Assembly (NCBI GenBank): GCA_913775265.1
Contig: CAJYJH010000097.1
Location: 1-39,228 of the forward strand
Source of the DNA: an uncultured Mucilaginibacter sp.
GTDB taxonomy: Bacteria; Bacteroidota; Bacteroidia; Sphingobacteriales; Sphingobacteriaceae
Length of the DNA: 39,228 nucleotides
Direction of reading: 5' to 3'
Both the position numbers and the translations under genes were made by a program. Positions within the stretch are counted from its first letter, which is position 1. Each line of letters starts with the position of its first letter. Shown piece after piece: positions 1-9,145 of the stretch. The notes under the pieces were generated by a model. That model worked only from the letters and a program-made list of their open reading frames with translations, ran no database searches and was not told the origin of the DNA.

Positions 1-537
1 TAAAAAAACATCATTGGCAGATTCAAAGGCCCCCTTTGTTTCAGTCCAGTTGCCCGAGATAAGGCTCATTTCTACGTGGCCGTTATCCAACTGTAATACC
101 GGTATTTCATCCCGCTGTTTGCCAATATAAAATGGTTCCGCCATTTTAAGGCGGGCCGGAAGGTTAACCCATAGCTGCAAAATTTCTAAGGGGCCACCTT
201 GCTGCTTAAACTCGTCGGATGATACTTCGGCATGGATCAGTCCCCTGCCGGCACGCATCCATTGCACGCCGCCAGCCTTAATTACACTTTCGTGCCCACT
301 GCTGTCTTTATGGGCAATATCACCGGCTAATATGAAAGTTACGGTCTCCATACCCCTGTGTGGATGTGGTCCAAACGGCAAACCCTGATTATTAGGTTTG
401 TATACCTGTGGCCCATGGTGGTTCAGAAATAAAAACGGATCGATGTATTGCACCGAGGCGGTCGGGATGGCCCTGTAAGTAATCAGATCGGCTATGGGCG
501 AATAAGCTGCCTGATGTATTTTTTTGATGGTTCTCAT
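1..537 (-). CDS. Pirin family protein (C-terminus cut by window edge)
   Basis: Not in view as a complete gene: 179 codons read from the ATG at 537 to the left edge with no stop, so the C-terminal part is missing. Pirins are bicupin metalloproteins; bacterial members often have quercetinase-like dioxygenase activity or regulatory roles, but the substrate here cannot be told. The N-terminal cupin is clear: HPHRGMET around residues 58-65 and GRGLIHAE at 97-104 place the metal ligands at His58, His60, His102 and Glu104. It is transcribed divergently from the TonB receptor gene. No signal peptide is seen, so it is cytoplasmic. Family assignment is secure, function is not. Confidence 0.93.
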   Translation of the reverse strand, partial: MRTIKKIHQAAYSPIADLITYRAIPTASVQYIDPFLFLNHHGPQVYKPNNQGLPFGPHPHRGMETVTFILAGDIAHKDSSGHESVIKAGGVQWMRAGRGLIHAEVSSDEFKQQGGPLEILQLWVNLPARLKMAEPFYIGKQRDEIPVLQLDNGHVEMSLISGNWTETKGAFESANDVFL

Positions 538-671
538 TAGCGTTTAATTAGAATTTGATTTGCTGATACTTTATCACAATCAAAGTTCACCTTAAAATGT
601 TTAAACACCATTCGATTGCCCTTGCTGTTTACACTAATTCGTTACTTTTACGGGCACATTTAACTTTATAC

Positions 672-3008
672 ATGCAATATACTTTGGGTAGATTATTTTG
701 TGGCCTTATTATCACTCTTTGTTCGCTTTCTGCCGCTGCACAAAAAAAATTCACCCTCAGCGGTACCATCAGGGATGCCGCCACCGGCGAAACCTTGATC
801 GGGGCTTCTGTAATCATGCAATCAGCCAGCGGTCGCGTAGGCACTGCTACTAATGCCTACGGCTTTTACTCGCTTACCGGCACCGAAGGTGCCTACAACG
901 TTACCATCAGTTACATCAGTTATCAACCTATTGTTAAAACCATTACGCTTAGTCAGAACACAGTACTCAACATTGAGCTTAAGGCAGGTTCAGAATTGCA
1001 GGAAGTAGTGGTGAGAGCAGGCGACCGTAAAAACGAAAACGTGCGCAGTCCACAGATGGGCGTTGAGCAAATTGATATGAAACTGCTGGATAACATCCCG
1101 GTATTGTTTGGCGAAAAAGACGTATTAAAGACTATTCAACTGCTTCCCGGCGTAAAATCGGGCGGCGAGGGCAATACCGGCTTTTTTGTGCGTGGCGGCG
1201 CATCCGACCAAAATCTGATTTTGCTGGATGAAGCTACGGTATATAACTCGTCGCACCTACTGGGCTTCTTTTCTACATTTAATGCAGATGCCATTAAAAA
1301 CGCTGATTTATACAAAGGTGGCATGCCGGCTCAATATGGCGGCAGGTTGTCATCTGTGTTAGATGTGAAGATGGACGATGGTAATAATAAAAACTTTGCC
1401 ATGCAGGGTGGTTTGGGTTTAATTGCCTCAAGACTAAAAGTGGAAGGCCCGCTGATTAAAGATAAAAGCTCATTTATGATTAGCGCCCGCCGTACATATA
1501 TCGACTTTCTACTCAAGGCTGCACCCGATACAGCCATCAGAGGCAACACGTTAAATTTTTACGATTTGAATGCCAAGGTCAATTATAAATTTAACGATAA
1601 AAATACGGTGTACTTGTCGGGATATTTTGGCCAGGATAACATCGGTATTAAAGATTTATTTTCAAACAACTGGGGTAACACCACAGGTACTTTGCGATGG
1701 AACCACGTATTCAACAGTCGGCTATTTTCAAACACCTCGCTCATTTACAACAAATACAGCTACAATATTAAGCTGTTAGATGACGTCAATAATTTTGAAG
1801 TAAAGTCTCTAATTAGAGATTTTAATCTAAAACAAGACTTCCAATATTTCAGCAACAAACACACACTGCGTTTTGGGTTACAAGGCACCCATCACCGCAT
1901 TGCACCATCTGATATCAGCATCAGCGGCACGTCGAGCTTTAATAACTTATCCATCGAAAACCGTTACGGATTGGAAACGTCTGCTTACTTTTCCGACGAG
2001 TACCTGGTTAACGAGCATCTGACGTTACTCTATGGCTTGCGGGCCAGTTGGTTCGCCTTGTTGGGGCCGGGCACATTCAGTACTTACAATACTGCCGGAG
2101 ATGTTACCTCGGCAACTACCTACGGTGGCGGTCGCATCGCAAAAAACTATTTTAACCTGGAACCACGCTTTTCGGCCAGTTATTTATTTAACGGCGAGAA
2201 CTCGGTAAAGGCATCATATAATCGCAACACACAGAACATCCACATTTTGTCAAACACTGGGTCCAGTTCACCTACCGACCAGTACGTGATGAGCAGTAAC
2301 AATATCCGCCCCGAGATTGCCGATCAGGTAGCTTTGGGATATTTTAAAAACATTAAGGATAACACGTTTGAGTTTTCGGGTGAGGTGTACTACAAGTGGA
2401 TGCAAAATCAAATTGAGTACAAAAACGCTGCACGCTTGATTGCCAACGCCAATGTGGAGTCGCAATTATTATTTGGTACCGGCCGGGCATATGGTCTGGA
2501 GTTGTACGCTAAGAAGCGGGTGGGCAAACTTAATGGCTGGATAAGCTATACGCTTTCGCGCACCGAGCGTAAATTCGATGAATTAAACAACGGCAACTAC
2601 TTCCCAGCCCGGCAAGACCGTACGCATGACTTGGCCTTGGTTGGTATCTATAAACTCAGCAAACGCTGGACTTTATCTGGCAACTACATTTACAGTACAG
2701 GTAACGCGGTTACTTATCCTGCCGGCAAATACCAGATAGGTGGTACCACCACTTATTTTTATACCGAACGCAACGCCAACCGCTTGCCTTATACCAGCCG
2801 CCTCGATTTGAGCGCTACACTGGAGGGCAAAGAAACAGGCAAGCGTTTCCATTCGAGCTGGTCGTTTGGATTATATAATGCACTTAATCGCAAAAATCCT
2901 TACTCGGTAGATTTCCGTGATGTACCGTCCGATCCTACCCGCACCGAAGCCGTACAAACTTCGTTATTTGGTATCATCCCATCAGTAACTTGGAATTTTA
3001 AGTTTTAA
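672..3008 (+). CDS. TonB-dependent outer-membrane receptor with carboxypeptidase-like regulatory domain
   Basis: Predicted outer-membrane active transporter energised by TonB-ExbBD; ligand unknown. I chose the ATG at 672 (778 aa) over the upstream in-frame ATG at 597. From 672 the protein starts with a normal Sec signal peptide (MQYTLGRL... ending SAAAQ), whereas the longer form puts about 25 extra residues before it and runs through a promoter-like TACTTTTA. After the signal come a carboxypeptidase-like regulatory (CarboxypepD_reg-like) domain, a plug domain (NIPVLFGEKDV, GFFVRGG, QYGGRLSSV) and a long beta-barrel ending in the aromatic TWNFKF. The next gene, 4 nt downstream, is a DUF4249 lipoprotein, a known partner of this receptor type; no SusD is present, so a polysaccharide-utilisation locus is not supported. 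Confidence 0.93.
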   Translation: MQYTLGRLFCGLIITLCSLSAAAQKKFTLSGTIRDAATGETLIGASVIMQSASGRVGTATNAYGFYSLTGTEGAYNVTISYISYQPIVKTITLSQNTVLNIELKAGSELQEVVVRAGDRKNENVRSPQMGVEQIDMKLLDNIPVLFGEKDVLKTIQLLPGVKSGGEGNTGFFVRGGASDQNLILLDEATVYNSSHLLGFFSTFNADAIKNADLYKGGMPAQYGGRLSSVLDVKMDDGNNKNFAMQGGLGLIASRLKVEGPLIKDKSSFMISARRTYIDFLLKAAPDTAIRGNTLNFYDLNAKVNYKFNDKNTVYLSGYFGQDNIGIKDLFSNNWGNTTGTLRWNHVFNSRLFSNTSLIYNKYSYNIKLLDDVNNFEVKSLIRDFNLKQDFQYFSNKHTLRFGLQGTHHRIAPSDISISGTSSFNNLSIENRYGLETSAYFSDEYLVNEHLTLLYGLRASWFALLGPGTFSTYNTAGDVTSATTYGGGRIAKNYFNLEPRFSASYLFNGENSVKASYNRNTQNIHILSNTGSSSPTDQYVMSSNNIRPEIADQVALGYFKNIKDNTFEFSGEVYYKWMQNQIEYKNAARLIANANVESQLLFGTGRAYGLELYAKKRVGKLNGWISYTLSRTERKFDELNNGNYFPARQDRTHDLALVGIYKLSKRWTLSGNYIYSTGNAVTYPAGKYQIGGTTTYFYTERNANRLPYTSRLDLSATLEGKETGKRFHSSWSFGLYNALNRKNPYSVDFRDVPSDPTRTEAVQTSLFGIIPSVTWNFKF

Positions 3009-3012
3009 TAAG

Positions 3013-3831
3013 ATGAAGAAACTTATTTACCTGCTATGTTTAACGTTGGCCGTTTCAGGGCTTTTAACCTCCTGCCAAAAGGTGATTGATATTGATGTTA
3101 ATACCTCTCCATCGCAATTAGTGATTGAGGGTAACATCACCAACATCCGCGAAACTCAGTTTATCAAAATCAGCCGCTCTGTGGCTTATGCCGCCACCAA
3201 TGTTTACCCTGCGGTGTCTGGTGCTACAGTTCAGGTGACTGATAATGTGGGAAACACCTATCGCTTTAATGAAACGGCAACAGGTTCCGGTTTATATAGC
3301 TTTGGGCCGTTGCGTGGTGTGTCAGGCCGGACGTACACTATGCGAGTAACAGTGGATGGGCAAACTTATACCGCCACTTCCGTAATGCCTACTCCGGTAA
3401 GAACAGACTCATTAACGCTGACCAAGATTACCTTCGGCAGCAAATCACGCACCATTGTATCGGTAAACTTTACTGACCCCAGGAATGTAGCTAACCAATA
3501 CCGTTTTATCCAATATATTAATGGCAGACAGGTAAATCGTATTTATGTGATTGATGATCGCCTGACTGATGGTAACCGCATTAAACAGGATCTTTATTTT
3601 GATGATGATGACTTTGAAACTGATAAACTGGTAAGCGGAGATGTAGCGCGGGTAGAAATACAGTGTATTGATAAACCGGTGTTTACTTACTTTTTCACCT
3701 TTAGGCAGCAAAGCCGTGGCGGACCGGGCGGCGGTACCACGCCTGGTAACCCGCCATCTAATATTGATAATGGCGCCCTTGGATATTTCAATGCACATAC
3801 CTTTCAGACTATAGATATTAAAATTCCGTAA
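3013..3831 (+). CDS. DUF4249 domain-containing lipoprotein
   Basis: 272 aa. The N-terminus MKKLIYLLCL... ends in a lipobox LLTSC with the lipidated Cys at residue 21, so it is a predicted lipoprotein. The mature part begins with the DUF4249 hallmark (CQKVIDIDVN... followed by LVIEGNITN) and continues as Ig-like beta-strand sequence. A Gly/Pro-rich patch (GGPGGGTTPGNPPS) lies near residues 236-250. The gene follows the TonB receptor by 4 nt and is surely co-transcribed. In Bacteroidota DUF4249 proteins recur next to such receptors and are thought to be surface or periplasmic accessory proteins; no substrate is known. Family call is confident, role is inference from context. Confidence 0.88.
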   Translation: MKKLIYLLCLTLAVSGLLTSCQKVIDIDVNTSPSQLVIEGNITNIRETQFIKISRSVAYAATNVYPAVSGATVQVTDNVGNTYRFNETATGSGLYSFGPLRGVSGRTYTMRVTVDGQTYTATSVMPTPVRTDSLTLTKITFGSKSRTIVSVNFTDPRNVANQYRFIQYINGRQVNRIYVIDDRLTDGNRIKQDLYFDDDDFETDKLVSGDVARVEIQCIDKPVFTYFFTFRQQSRGGPGGGTTPGNPPSNIDNGALGYFNAHTFQTIDIKIP

Positions 3832-3873
3832 CTAAAAGGACTTTAATTTTACTATTTACTAATTAAAAGACGA

Positions 3874-3881
3874 TAAATTTG
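3874..3881 (+). promoter_or_regulatory. Bacteroidota -7 box (TAAATTTG) for the MFS gene
   Basis: Exact match to TAnnTTTG in the 108-bp gap after the DUF4249 gene. It predicts transcription starting near 3888 and a leader of about 50 nt to the ATG at 3940. No convincing -33 TTTG was seen. Confidence 0.5.
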
Positions 3882-3939
3882 CAGCATTATTAAAACATGC
3901 AATGCGTAGCAACGATTGCGTGTAAAAAAATCTGCTGCA

Positions 3940-5091
3940 ATGAGTGAACAGACGGCTGCTCTTTCTTATCCTAAATATTACCTGCGGTTTGCTGTGGGCA
4001 TGGTATTCTTTTTACCGGGACTGATATTTGCCAGTTGGGCATCTCGCATTGCCACCATACAGCAAAACTTAAATCTGTCTGATGCAGCCTTGGGGGCCAT
4101 CTTATTTTCTATACCTGTTGGGTTAATGGCGTCGCTGCCTTTGGCCGGATGGATGATATCGCACATTGGCAGCCGCAAGTTGGCTATTATTGGCATTATT
4201 ACCTACGGAATAGCGTTAATTGGCTTAGGGTACGCACCTAATGTTACAGCGCTCATCGCGTGCATGGTGTTTTACGGCTTTGCCAGTAACACTGTGAATA
4301 TTGCAGTGAACACACAAGCCGTAGCTACCGAAAAAATTTACGGCAAACCCATTATGGCCTCTTTTCATGGGCTATGGAGCTTGGCAGGTTTTGCAGGTGC
4401 AGGTATAGGTACCTACATGATTGGCAAGGGCATTATCCCTCTCCATCACTTCACTTATGTGGTATTAGCTGTAATTTTAGGAATTATGATTTGCCAGCGC
4501 TATTTATTTAACGATAGTTCGTCTGGCGATACCGGACCGGCCTTTGCCCTGCCCGACCGTCCGCTCATCAAATTAGGAATCATTGCCTTTTGCTCCCTGA
4601 TTTGCGAAGGCGCTATGTTTGACTGGAGCGTGATTTACTTTAAAAAAGTTATACATGCTGAGGCTGGATGGATGGCAGCCGGTTACACCTCCTTTATGTG
4701 TACCATGGCTCTGGGGCGTTTTGTGGCCGACTGGTTTGCCGAGCGCTTCGGTTTAAAACAAACCCTCCAATTGAGCGGGTTGCTCACAGCATCGGGCTTA
4801 ATGGTAGCCGTAATATTCCCGCATTTGTACACCGCCATGGTTGGCTTTTTGCTGGTGGGCTTTGGTGTATCATCAGTAGTACCCATGGTTTACAGCGTAG
4901 CCGGGCGCTCTAAAACAATGTCGCCCGGCCTGGCTTTGGCTGCGGTATCTACCATTGGCTTTGTGGGCTTTTTGGTTGGCCCGCCGGTGATAGGTTTTGT
5001 AGCTGGTGCCTTCAGTTTACGGGTAAGCTTTGTGCTGATTGCTGTAATGGGCTTATGCGTAACTACCCTATCAAGCAAGCTCAAACTTTAA
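3940..5091 (+). CDS. MFS transporter (YbjJ-like)
   Basis: 383 aa from the ATG at 3940; an in-frame TTG at 3916 would add eight residues that lack family character. It is a twelve-helix major facilitator: the first helix carries FLPGLIFASWASRI, and the loop between helices 2 and 3 has GSRKLAIIG, a form of the MFS motif A. The sequence FHGLWSLAGFAGAGIG in helix 5 and the overall pattern resemble the YbjJ branch, whose substrates are mostly unknown (sugars or small metabolites suspected). It has its own -7 box and ends 4 nt before the convergent signal peptidase gene, so it looks like a single-gene unit. Substrate is not assignable. Confidence 0.88.
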   Translation: MSEQTAALSYPKYYLRFAVGMVFFLPGLIFASWASRIATIQQNLNLSDAALGAILFSIPVGLMASLPLAGWMISHIGSRKLAIIGIITYGIALIGLGYAPNVTALIACMVFYGFASNTVNIAVNTQAVATEKIYGKPIMASFHGLWSLAGFAGAGIGTYMIGKGIIPLHHFTYVVLAVILGIMICQRYLFNDSSSGDTGPAFALPDRPLIKLGIIAFCSLICEGAMFDWSVIYFKKVIHAEAGWMAAGYTSFMCTMALGRFVADWFAERFGLKQTLQLSGLLTASGLMVAVIFPHLYTAMVGFLLVGFGVSSVVPMVYSVAGRSKTMSPGLALAAVSTIGFVGFLVGPPVIGFVAGAFSLRVSFVLIAVMGLCVTTLSSKLKL

Positions 5092-5095
5092 TTTG

Positions 5096-6202
5096 CTACC
5101 GGATTGGTTTCATAATGCGGTTCCAGCGTACTTTGTTAAGCAGCGTTGCAGACGAATCGGTACTGAACCAGGTAATCATTGCTTTGCCTACAATGTGATC
5201 CTCAGGCACGTAGCCCCAGTAACGTGAGTCGAGCGAGTTGTGTCGGTTATCGCCCATCATCCAATAATAATTCATTTTAAAGGTGTATTGACTCGCCAGT
5301 TTGCCATTGATGAAAACTTTGCCATTACTGGCTTGCACACGGTTACCCTCGTATAGCTCAATAGCACGGCGATACAGTGTCATGGTCGAATCATTCAAGG
5401 CAATGGTCATGCCCCTTTTTGGCATCATTAACGGACCAAAATTATCAATGTTCCAGGCAAATTTTGAGTTATGCGGAAACACCTCAGCGTCCATTTGCCC
5501 TGCAGGATCATTTACCTGTACTACTTTTTTAATATTGCTGTATTGTTTAAAGGCAGACAGGCTTTGATTAGGGATGTTCACAATCAGTGCCGTATCATTC
5601 ATCTGCTGCAAAACTTCCATTCGCAATTCCTGCAACAGCTTAGGGTTAAGCGTACTGCCATCGGTAATTACCTGGTAAGAGGTTTGCTGGTCGGGAGCTT
5701 CGATTGCCGGCTTGCCGTTGATGAAAACGCGGCCGTTAATAATTCGCAATTCGTCGCCCGGCGTAGCCTGGCAACGCTTAATTAAATTAGTACGCACATC
5801 AACCGGGCGGTCGTATGCCGGGTCAGCTTCTTCGGGCTTATTAAAAACTACAACGTCGCCTTTTTTAATTTCTGACAGCCCCGGCAAACGGAAATATGGC
5901 AGCTTAATGCCATCCCAATAAGTTTTAATGTTATTGCTGGTGATGGTCGATTCGAGAAATGGCACGGCCACCGGAGTCATGGGCATACGCGGTCCGTAAT
6001 TTATTTTACTTACAAATAAGTAATCGCCGGTGAGCAAGGTACCCTCCATCGAGCCGGAGGGTATAGCATAGGCCGAAAATAACAAACCACGAACTAAAGT
6101 TGATGCCACCAGGGCAAACAGGATGGCATCAAACCAATCGCGGGTTTTTGATTTTTTCTCTTTGGGCGATGAATTACGCTTGAACAAGTTAGATATAGGC
6201 AT
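5096..6202 (-). CDS. lepB: Signal peptidase I
   Basis: Membrane-bound serine protease that removes Sec signal peptides on the outer face of the inner membrane. 368 aa with one N-terminal membrane segment (about residues 24-45), then IPSGSME with catalytic Ser51. The general-base Lys142 is in LIKRCQATPGD, and GDNRHNSLDSRYWG lies at 317-330, all diagnostic of SPase I. The protein is longer than E. coli LepB (324 aa) because of a large insert between residues 150 and 310. That insert begins and ends with similar strands (NGRVFINGKPA near 156 and NGKVFINGKLA near 293). The gene converges on the MFS gene and lies 64 bp downstream of a small unknown gene on the same strand. Confidence 0.95.
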   Translation of the reverse strand: MPISNLFKRNSSPKEKKSKTRDWFDAILFALVASTLVRGLLFSAYAIPSGSMEGTLLTGDYLFVSKINYGPRMPMTPVAVPFLESTITSNNIKTYWDGIKLPYFRLPGLSEIKKGDVVVFNKPEEADPAYDRPVDVRTNLIKRCQATPGDELRIINGRVFINGKPAIEAPDQQTSYQVITDGSTLNPKLLQELRMEVLQQMNDTALIVNIPNQSLSAFKQYSNIKKVVQVNDPAGQMDAEVFPHNSKFAWNIDNFGPLMMPKRGMTIALNDSTMTLYRRAIELYEGNRVQASNGKVFINGKLASQYTFKMNYYWMMGDNRHNSLDSRYWGYVPEDHIVGKAMITWFSTDSSATLLNKVRWNRIMKPIR

Positions 6203-6266
6203 ATGGATAGTATTTTAGGTGATACTCCCATTCGACTACCTTACCCTCAACTTGTTACAAGTTATT

Positions 6267-6542
6267 TTATTTTTTACCGGTATTTAAATCCTGATCTGTA
6301 GGGTTCAAGATATATTCGTGCTTTTCGCCTGCATGTCGCAATATAAATTTAAGCCGTTCGGTTGGTAAATTCATATCCAAAGCCAGGGTAGCAATAACAT
6401 CGGGCAGATTTTCCATAATAGTAGGCACATGGCTGCTTTCGGGTAAATCCACCAGGATATCATCGTCTACAGGTTTAATTTTCCAGTCTTTTATATTCGC
6501 GTTATTGAGTACTTCAATCCATTTTTCTTGATAGGCATTCAT
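6267..6542 (-). CDS. Small conserved-looking protein of unknown function
   Basis: 91 aa, MNAYQEKWIEVLNNANI at the start, acidic overall, with no signal peptide, membrane segment or metal-binding cluster. I do not recognise the family. The middle (DILVDLPESSHVPTIMENL) and the HAGEKHEYIL stretch look like a compact alpha/beta fold. It precedes lepB on the same strand with 64 bp between, so the two could be co-transcribed. It is kept as a real gene because it fills the space between lepB and the divergent exonuclease gene with good codon use. Confidence 0.65.
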   Translation of the reverse strand: MNAYQEKWIEVLNNANIKDWKIKPVDDDILVDLPESSHVPTIMENLPDVIATLALDMNLPTERLKFILRHAGEKHEYILNPTDQDLNTGKK

Positions 6543-6687
6543 CTCTTTTTAGTTTTACTCATAAAGCACTAAGCGTTAAAAATGTTTTTAAGGGGCATAA
6601 CTGGCGTATAGCAAGACCCCTCAAAATTAAAGCGTCATGTTAAATCAACAATTTACACGCTAACAATTTTAGCATCATTATTTTTCT

Positions 6688-6695
6688 TAATTTTG
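6688..6695 (+). promoter_or_regulatory. -7 box (TAATTTTG) seven nt before the exonuclease ATG
   Basis: Exact TAnnTTTG. With the usual 4-7 nt from box to start site, transcription would begin at or within a few bases of the ATG at 6703, giving a leaderless or near-leaderless mRNA. Confidence 0.55.
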
Positions 6696-6702
6696 ATATT
6701 AG

Positions 6703-8085
6703 ATGTATGCAATTGTTGATATCGAGACCACGGGCGGGCATGCCAGCGCTAACGGAATTACCGAAATAGCCGTTTGTATTCATGACGGTAAAGAAGTAAT
6801 TCAACGCTACCAAACTTTAATTAATCCAGGCAAAGAGATACCCATCTATATACAAACCCTCACCGGCATCAGCAATGAGATGGTACAGGAGGCCCCTTAT
6901 TTTAAAGAGGTAGCTTACGATATTTATCACCTGATACAAGGGCACATCTTTGTTGCGCACAACGTTAACTTCGACTACTCTTTTGTAAAATATCACCTGG
7001 CTGCTGCCGGGTATGATTTACAATGCGCGAAGCTTTGCACCGTGCGATTAAGCCGCAAAATATTACCCGGCAAGACATCGTATAGCTTAGGTAAACTTTG
7101 CCACCAGTTAGGCATTGGCAACTCGGCCCGCCACCGTGCCGCCGGTGATGCTGATGCTACGGCCGAGTTATTTTCACTGCTGCTGGAAAACGACATTAAC
7201 CAGCACATCCCCGAAGCGCTTAAACAACGCTCGAAAGAGCAGGTGCTGCCGCCTAACTTACACCGCAGCTTTATTGACAAGCTACCCCCTACCCCCGGCG
7301 TTTACTATTTTCATGACAACAAAGGCAAAGTGGTTTATGTAGGCAAAGCCGTTAACATAAAAAAGCGAGTGGCCAGTCACTTCAGCGGTAACAACTCCGG
7401 TGCCCAGCGGCAGGATTTTATGCGCAACATTCACCAGATTAGTTTCCAGGAATGCGGAACGGAACTAATGGCACTGTTAACCGAGGCAGTGGAGATTAAA
7501 CGCTTGTGGCCTAAGTTTAATCGTTCGCAAAAAAAGCTGGAATTCAATTTTGGCTTGTATACTTACGAGGACCAACGCGGCTACCTGCGCATGGCGGTTG
7601 ATAAGCGCCGCAAATATTCGGCACCGTTACATATTTGCAGCTCGCTGCTTGAGGGGCGTAATATTTTACTGAGGCTGATTGACGCCTATCAGCTATGCCC
7701 TAAGTTCTGTTTCATTCAAAAAAATAACGATACCTGTACCGGAGCTTTACAGGTACAATGCGCCTGTACCGGTCAAGAAAGTGTAGAGGATTATAACCAC
7801 AAAGTACAGCAGGCTATTGAAGGCTTAAAGCAAACGCTGCCAACCTTTGCCATACGCGATGAAGGCCGCACCAACGACGAACATAGCTGTATATTGATTG
7901 AAGAAGGCAGGCTTTACGGCATGGGGTATATCTCGCATTATTTTGAGGTCAACTCGTTGTCTCAATTGAAGAATCACTTAACTCCATACCCTGGTAATGA
8001 TTATATGCATAATATGATTATTAACCATGCAGAAGAGCATCCGTGGAAAAAGGTGGAGTTTGTGGAGTTGAGGAAGATGGCGTGA
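6703..8085 (+). CDS. DEDDh 3'-5' exonuclease fused to a GIY-YIG (UvrC-N/Cho-like) nuclease
   Basis: 460 aa. Residues 1-165 are a DnaQ/epsilon-type exonuclease with all five catalytic residues: Asp6 and Glu8 (DIETTG), Asp91 (NFDYSF), His144 and Asp149 (HRAAGD). Residues about 194-275 are a GIY-YIG endonuclease domain (PTPGVYYF, VVYVGKA, Arg222, and Glu261 in ALLTEAVEIK). The remaining 185 residues have a Cys-containing segment (CPKFCF, CTG, CACTG) and no UvrC RNase H-like or HhH domain. The same two-domain order is known in Gram-positive and Bacteroidota proteins related to E. coli Cho; a role in nucleotide-excision-type incision plus trimming is inferred. It is a single-gene unit closed by the terminator at 8119. 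Confidence 0.93.
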   Translation: MYAIVDIETTGGHASANGITEIAVCIHDGKEVIQRYQTLINPGKEIPIYIQTLTGISNEMVQEAPYFKEVAYDIYHLIQGHIFVAHNVNFDYSFVKYHLAAAGYDLQCAKLCTVRLSRKILPGKTSYSLGKLCHQLGIGNSARHRAAGDADATAELFSLLLENDINQHIPEALKQRSKEQVLPPNLHRSFIDKLPPTPGVYYFHDNKGKVVYVGKAVNIKKRVASHFSGNNSGAQRQDFMRNIHQISFQECGTELMALLTEAVEIKRLWPKFNRSQKKLEFNFGLYTYEDQRGYLRMAVDKRRKYSAPLHICSSLLEGRNILLRLIDAYQLCPKFCFIQKNNDTCTGALQVQCACTGQESVEDYNHKVQQAIEGLKQTLPTFAIRDEGRTNDEHSCILIEEGRLYGMGYISHYFEVNSLSQLKNHLTPYPGNDYMHNMIINHAEEHPWKKVEFVELRKMA

Positions 8086-8118
8086 GGGAATTTATGATTA
8101 CACTATAAAATATTGCGA

Positions 8119-8146
8119 GCCAAGGCAAAACTGCCCTGGCTTTTTT
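8119..8146 (+). terminator. Rho-independent terminator after the exonuclease gene
   Basis: Arms GCCAAGGCA (8119-8127) and TGCCCTGGC (8132-8140) form a 9-bp stem with one mismatch and a 4-nt loop, followed at once by six T. It lies 33 nt past the stop. Confidence 0.82.
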
Positions 8147-8236
8147 ATTTGTGGATAAATTGTAACATTTGGCACAAGTCGTTATCTAAAATTTAATACT
8201 AAATTCATCAACTTAAACAACTGACATCCTTTTACC

Positions 8237-9142
8237 ATGCTTAGTATTCGGAACATTGTAAAACAATACGCCGGGCATACGGCCTTAAGCGGCGTGAGTT
8301 TGGAAGTTACCGGCGGACAAATTTTTGGCCTGCTTGGGCCTAATGGTGCCGGTAAAACTTCGCTTATCCGCATCATTAATCAAATTACGGCACCCGATTC
8401 GGGCGAAGTATATTTCGGTGGCGAAAAGCTGAACCAGTCGCACATTGAGCGTATTGGTTATATGCCCGAAGAGCGCGGCTTGTATAAAAAGATGGCCATC
8501 GGCGAACAGATTGTTTACCTGGCGCGCTTGAAAGGTTTGAGCCAGGCCGAGGCCACCCGTCGCATTAAATACTGGTTTGAAAAACTGGAGATCCAAAACT
8601 GGTGGGATAAAAAGGTAGAAGAGCTATCGAAAGGTATGCAGCAAAAGGCACAGTTTGTAGCTACGGTATTGCATGAGCCCGATCTGATTATTTTGGATGA
8701 ACCTTTTAGTGGTTTTGACCCGGTAAACGCCGAGCTGATTAAAAATGAGATACTGGAGTTGAACCAAAAAGGCGCCACTATTTTGTTCTCAACCCACCGT
8801 ATGGAGTCTGTAGAAGAGCTTTGCGATTCTATAGCGCTCATTCACCAATCGCATAAAATTCTGGATGGACGGATTAAGGATATCAGCAACGCTTACCGAA
8901 ACAACACTTACCTCATTGAATATAGCGGCGAACAGCTGAATTTTAACGGTACGGAACCTTTCCAGGTATTGGGCGAAAGCACAACCGACGAAGGGCATCT
9001 ACTACGTTTACAGCTTGATAACACTACCAGCGTAAACAATGTGCTGCAATACTTAATACCGAAGGTAAGTGTTACCCGCTTGCAGGAAGTAATACCGAGC
9101 GTTAACGAAATTTTTATTCAAAAAGTCAACCAAAAAAACTAA
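8237..9142 (+). CDS. ABC transporter ATP-binding protein (NatA/DrrA-like)
   Basis: 301 aa nucleotide-binding subunit of an ABC-2 type exporter. Walker A GPNGAGKT is at residues 34-41, the signature LSKGMQQK at 130-137, Walker B with catalytic Glu155 in IILDEPFSGFDP, and the switch His in FSTHRM follows. The roughly 90-residue C-terminal extension after the ATPase core is typical of the NatA/DrrA group. The permease gene starts 3 nt downstream, so the pair is one operon and one complex. Candidate substrates by family are Na+ or a small lipophilic compound; neither is shown by the sequence. I see no exact -7 box upstream. Confidence 0.93.
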   Translation: MLSIRNIVKQYAGHTALSGVSLEVTGGQIFGLLGPNGAGKTSLIRIINQITAPDSGEVYFGGEKLNQSHIERIGYMPEERGLYKKMAIGEQIVYLARLKGLSQAEATRRIKYWFEKLEIQNWWDKKVEELSKGMQQKAQFVATVLHEPDLIILDEPFSGFDPVNAELIKNEILELNQKGATILFSTHRMESVEELCDSIALIHQSHKILDGRIKDISNAYRNNTYLIEYSGEQLNFNGTEPFQVLGESTTDEGHLLRLQLDNTTSVNNVLQYLIPKVSVTRLQEVIPSVNEIFIQKVNQKN

Positions 9143-9145
9143 GCC

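Noticed and set aside
597..671. Upstream ATG for the TonB receptor
   Set aside because: It would bury the signal peptide 25 residues inside and pass through a promoter-like box; the ATG at 672 gives a normal exported protein.
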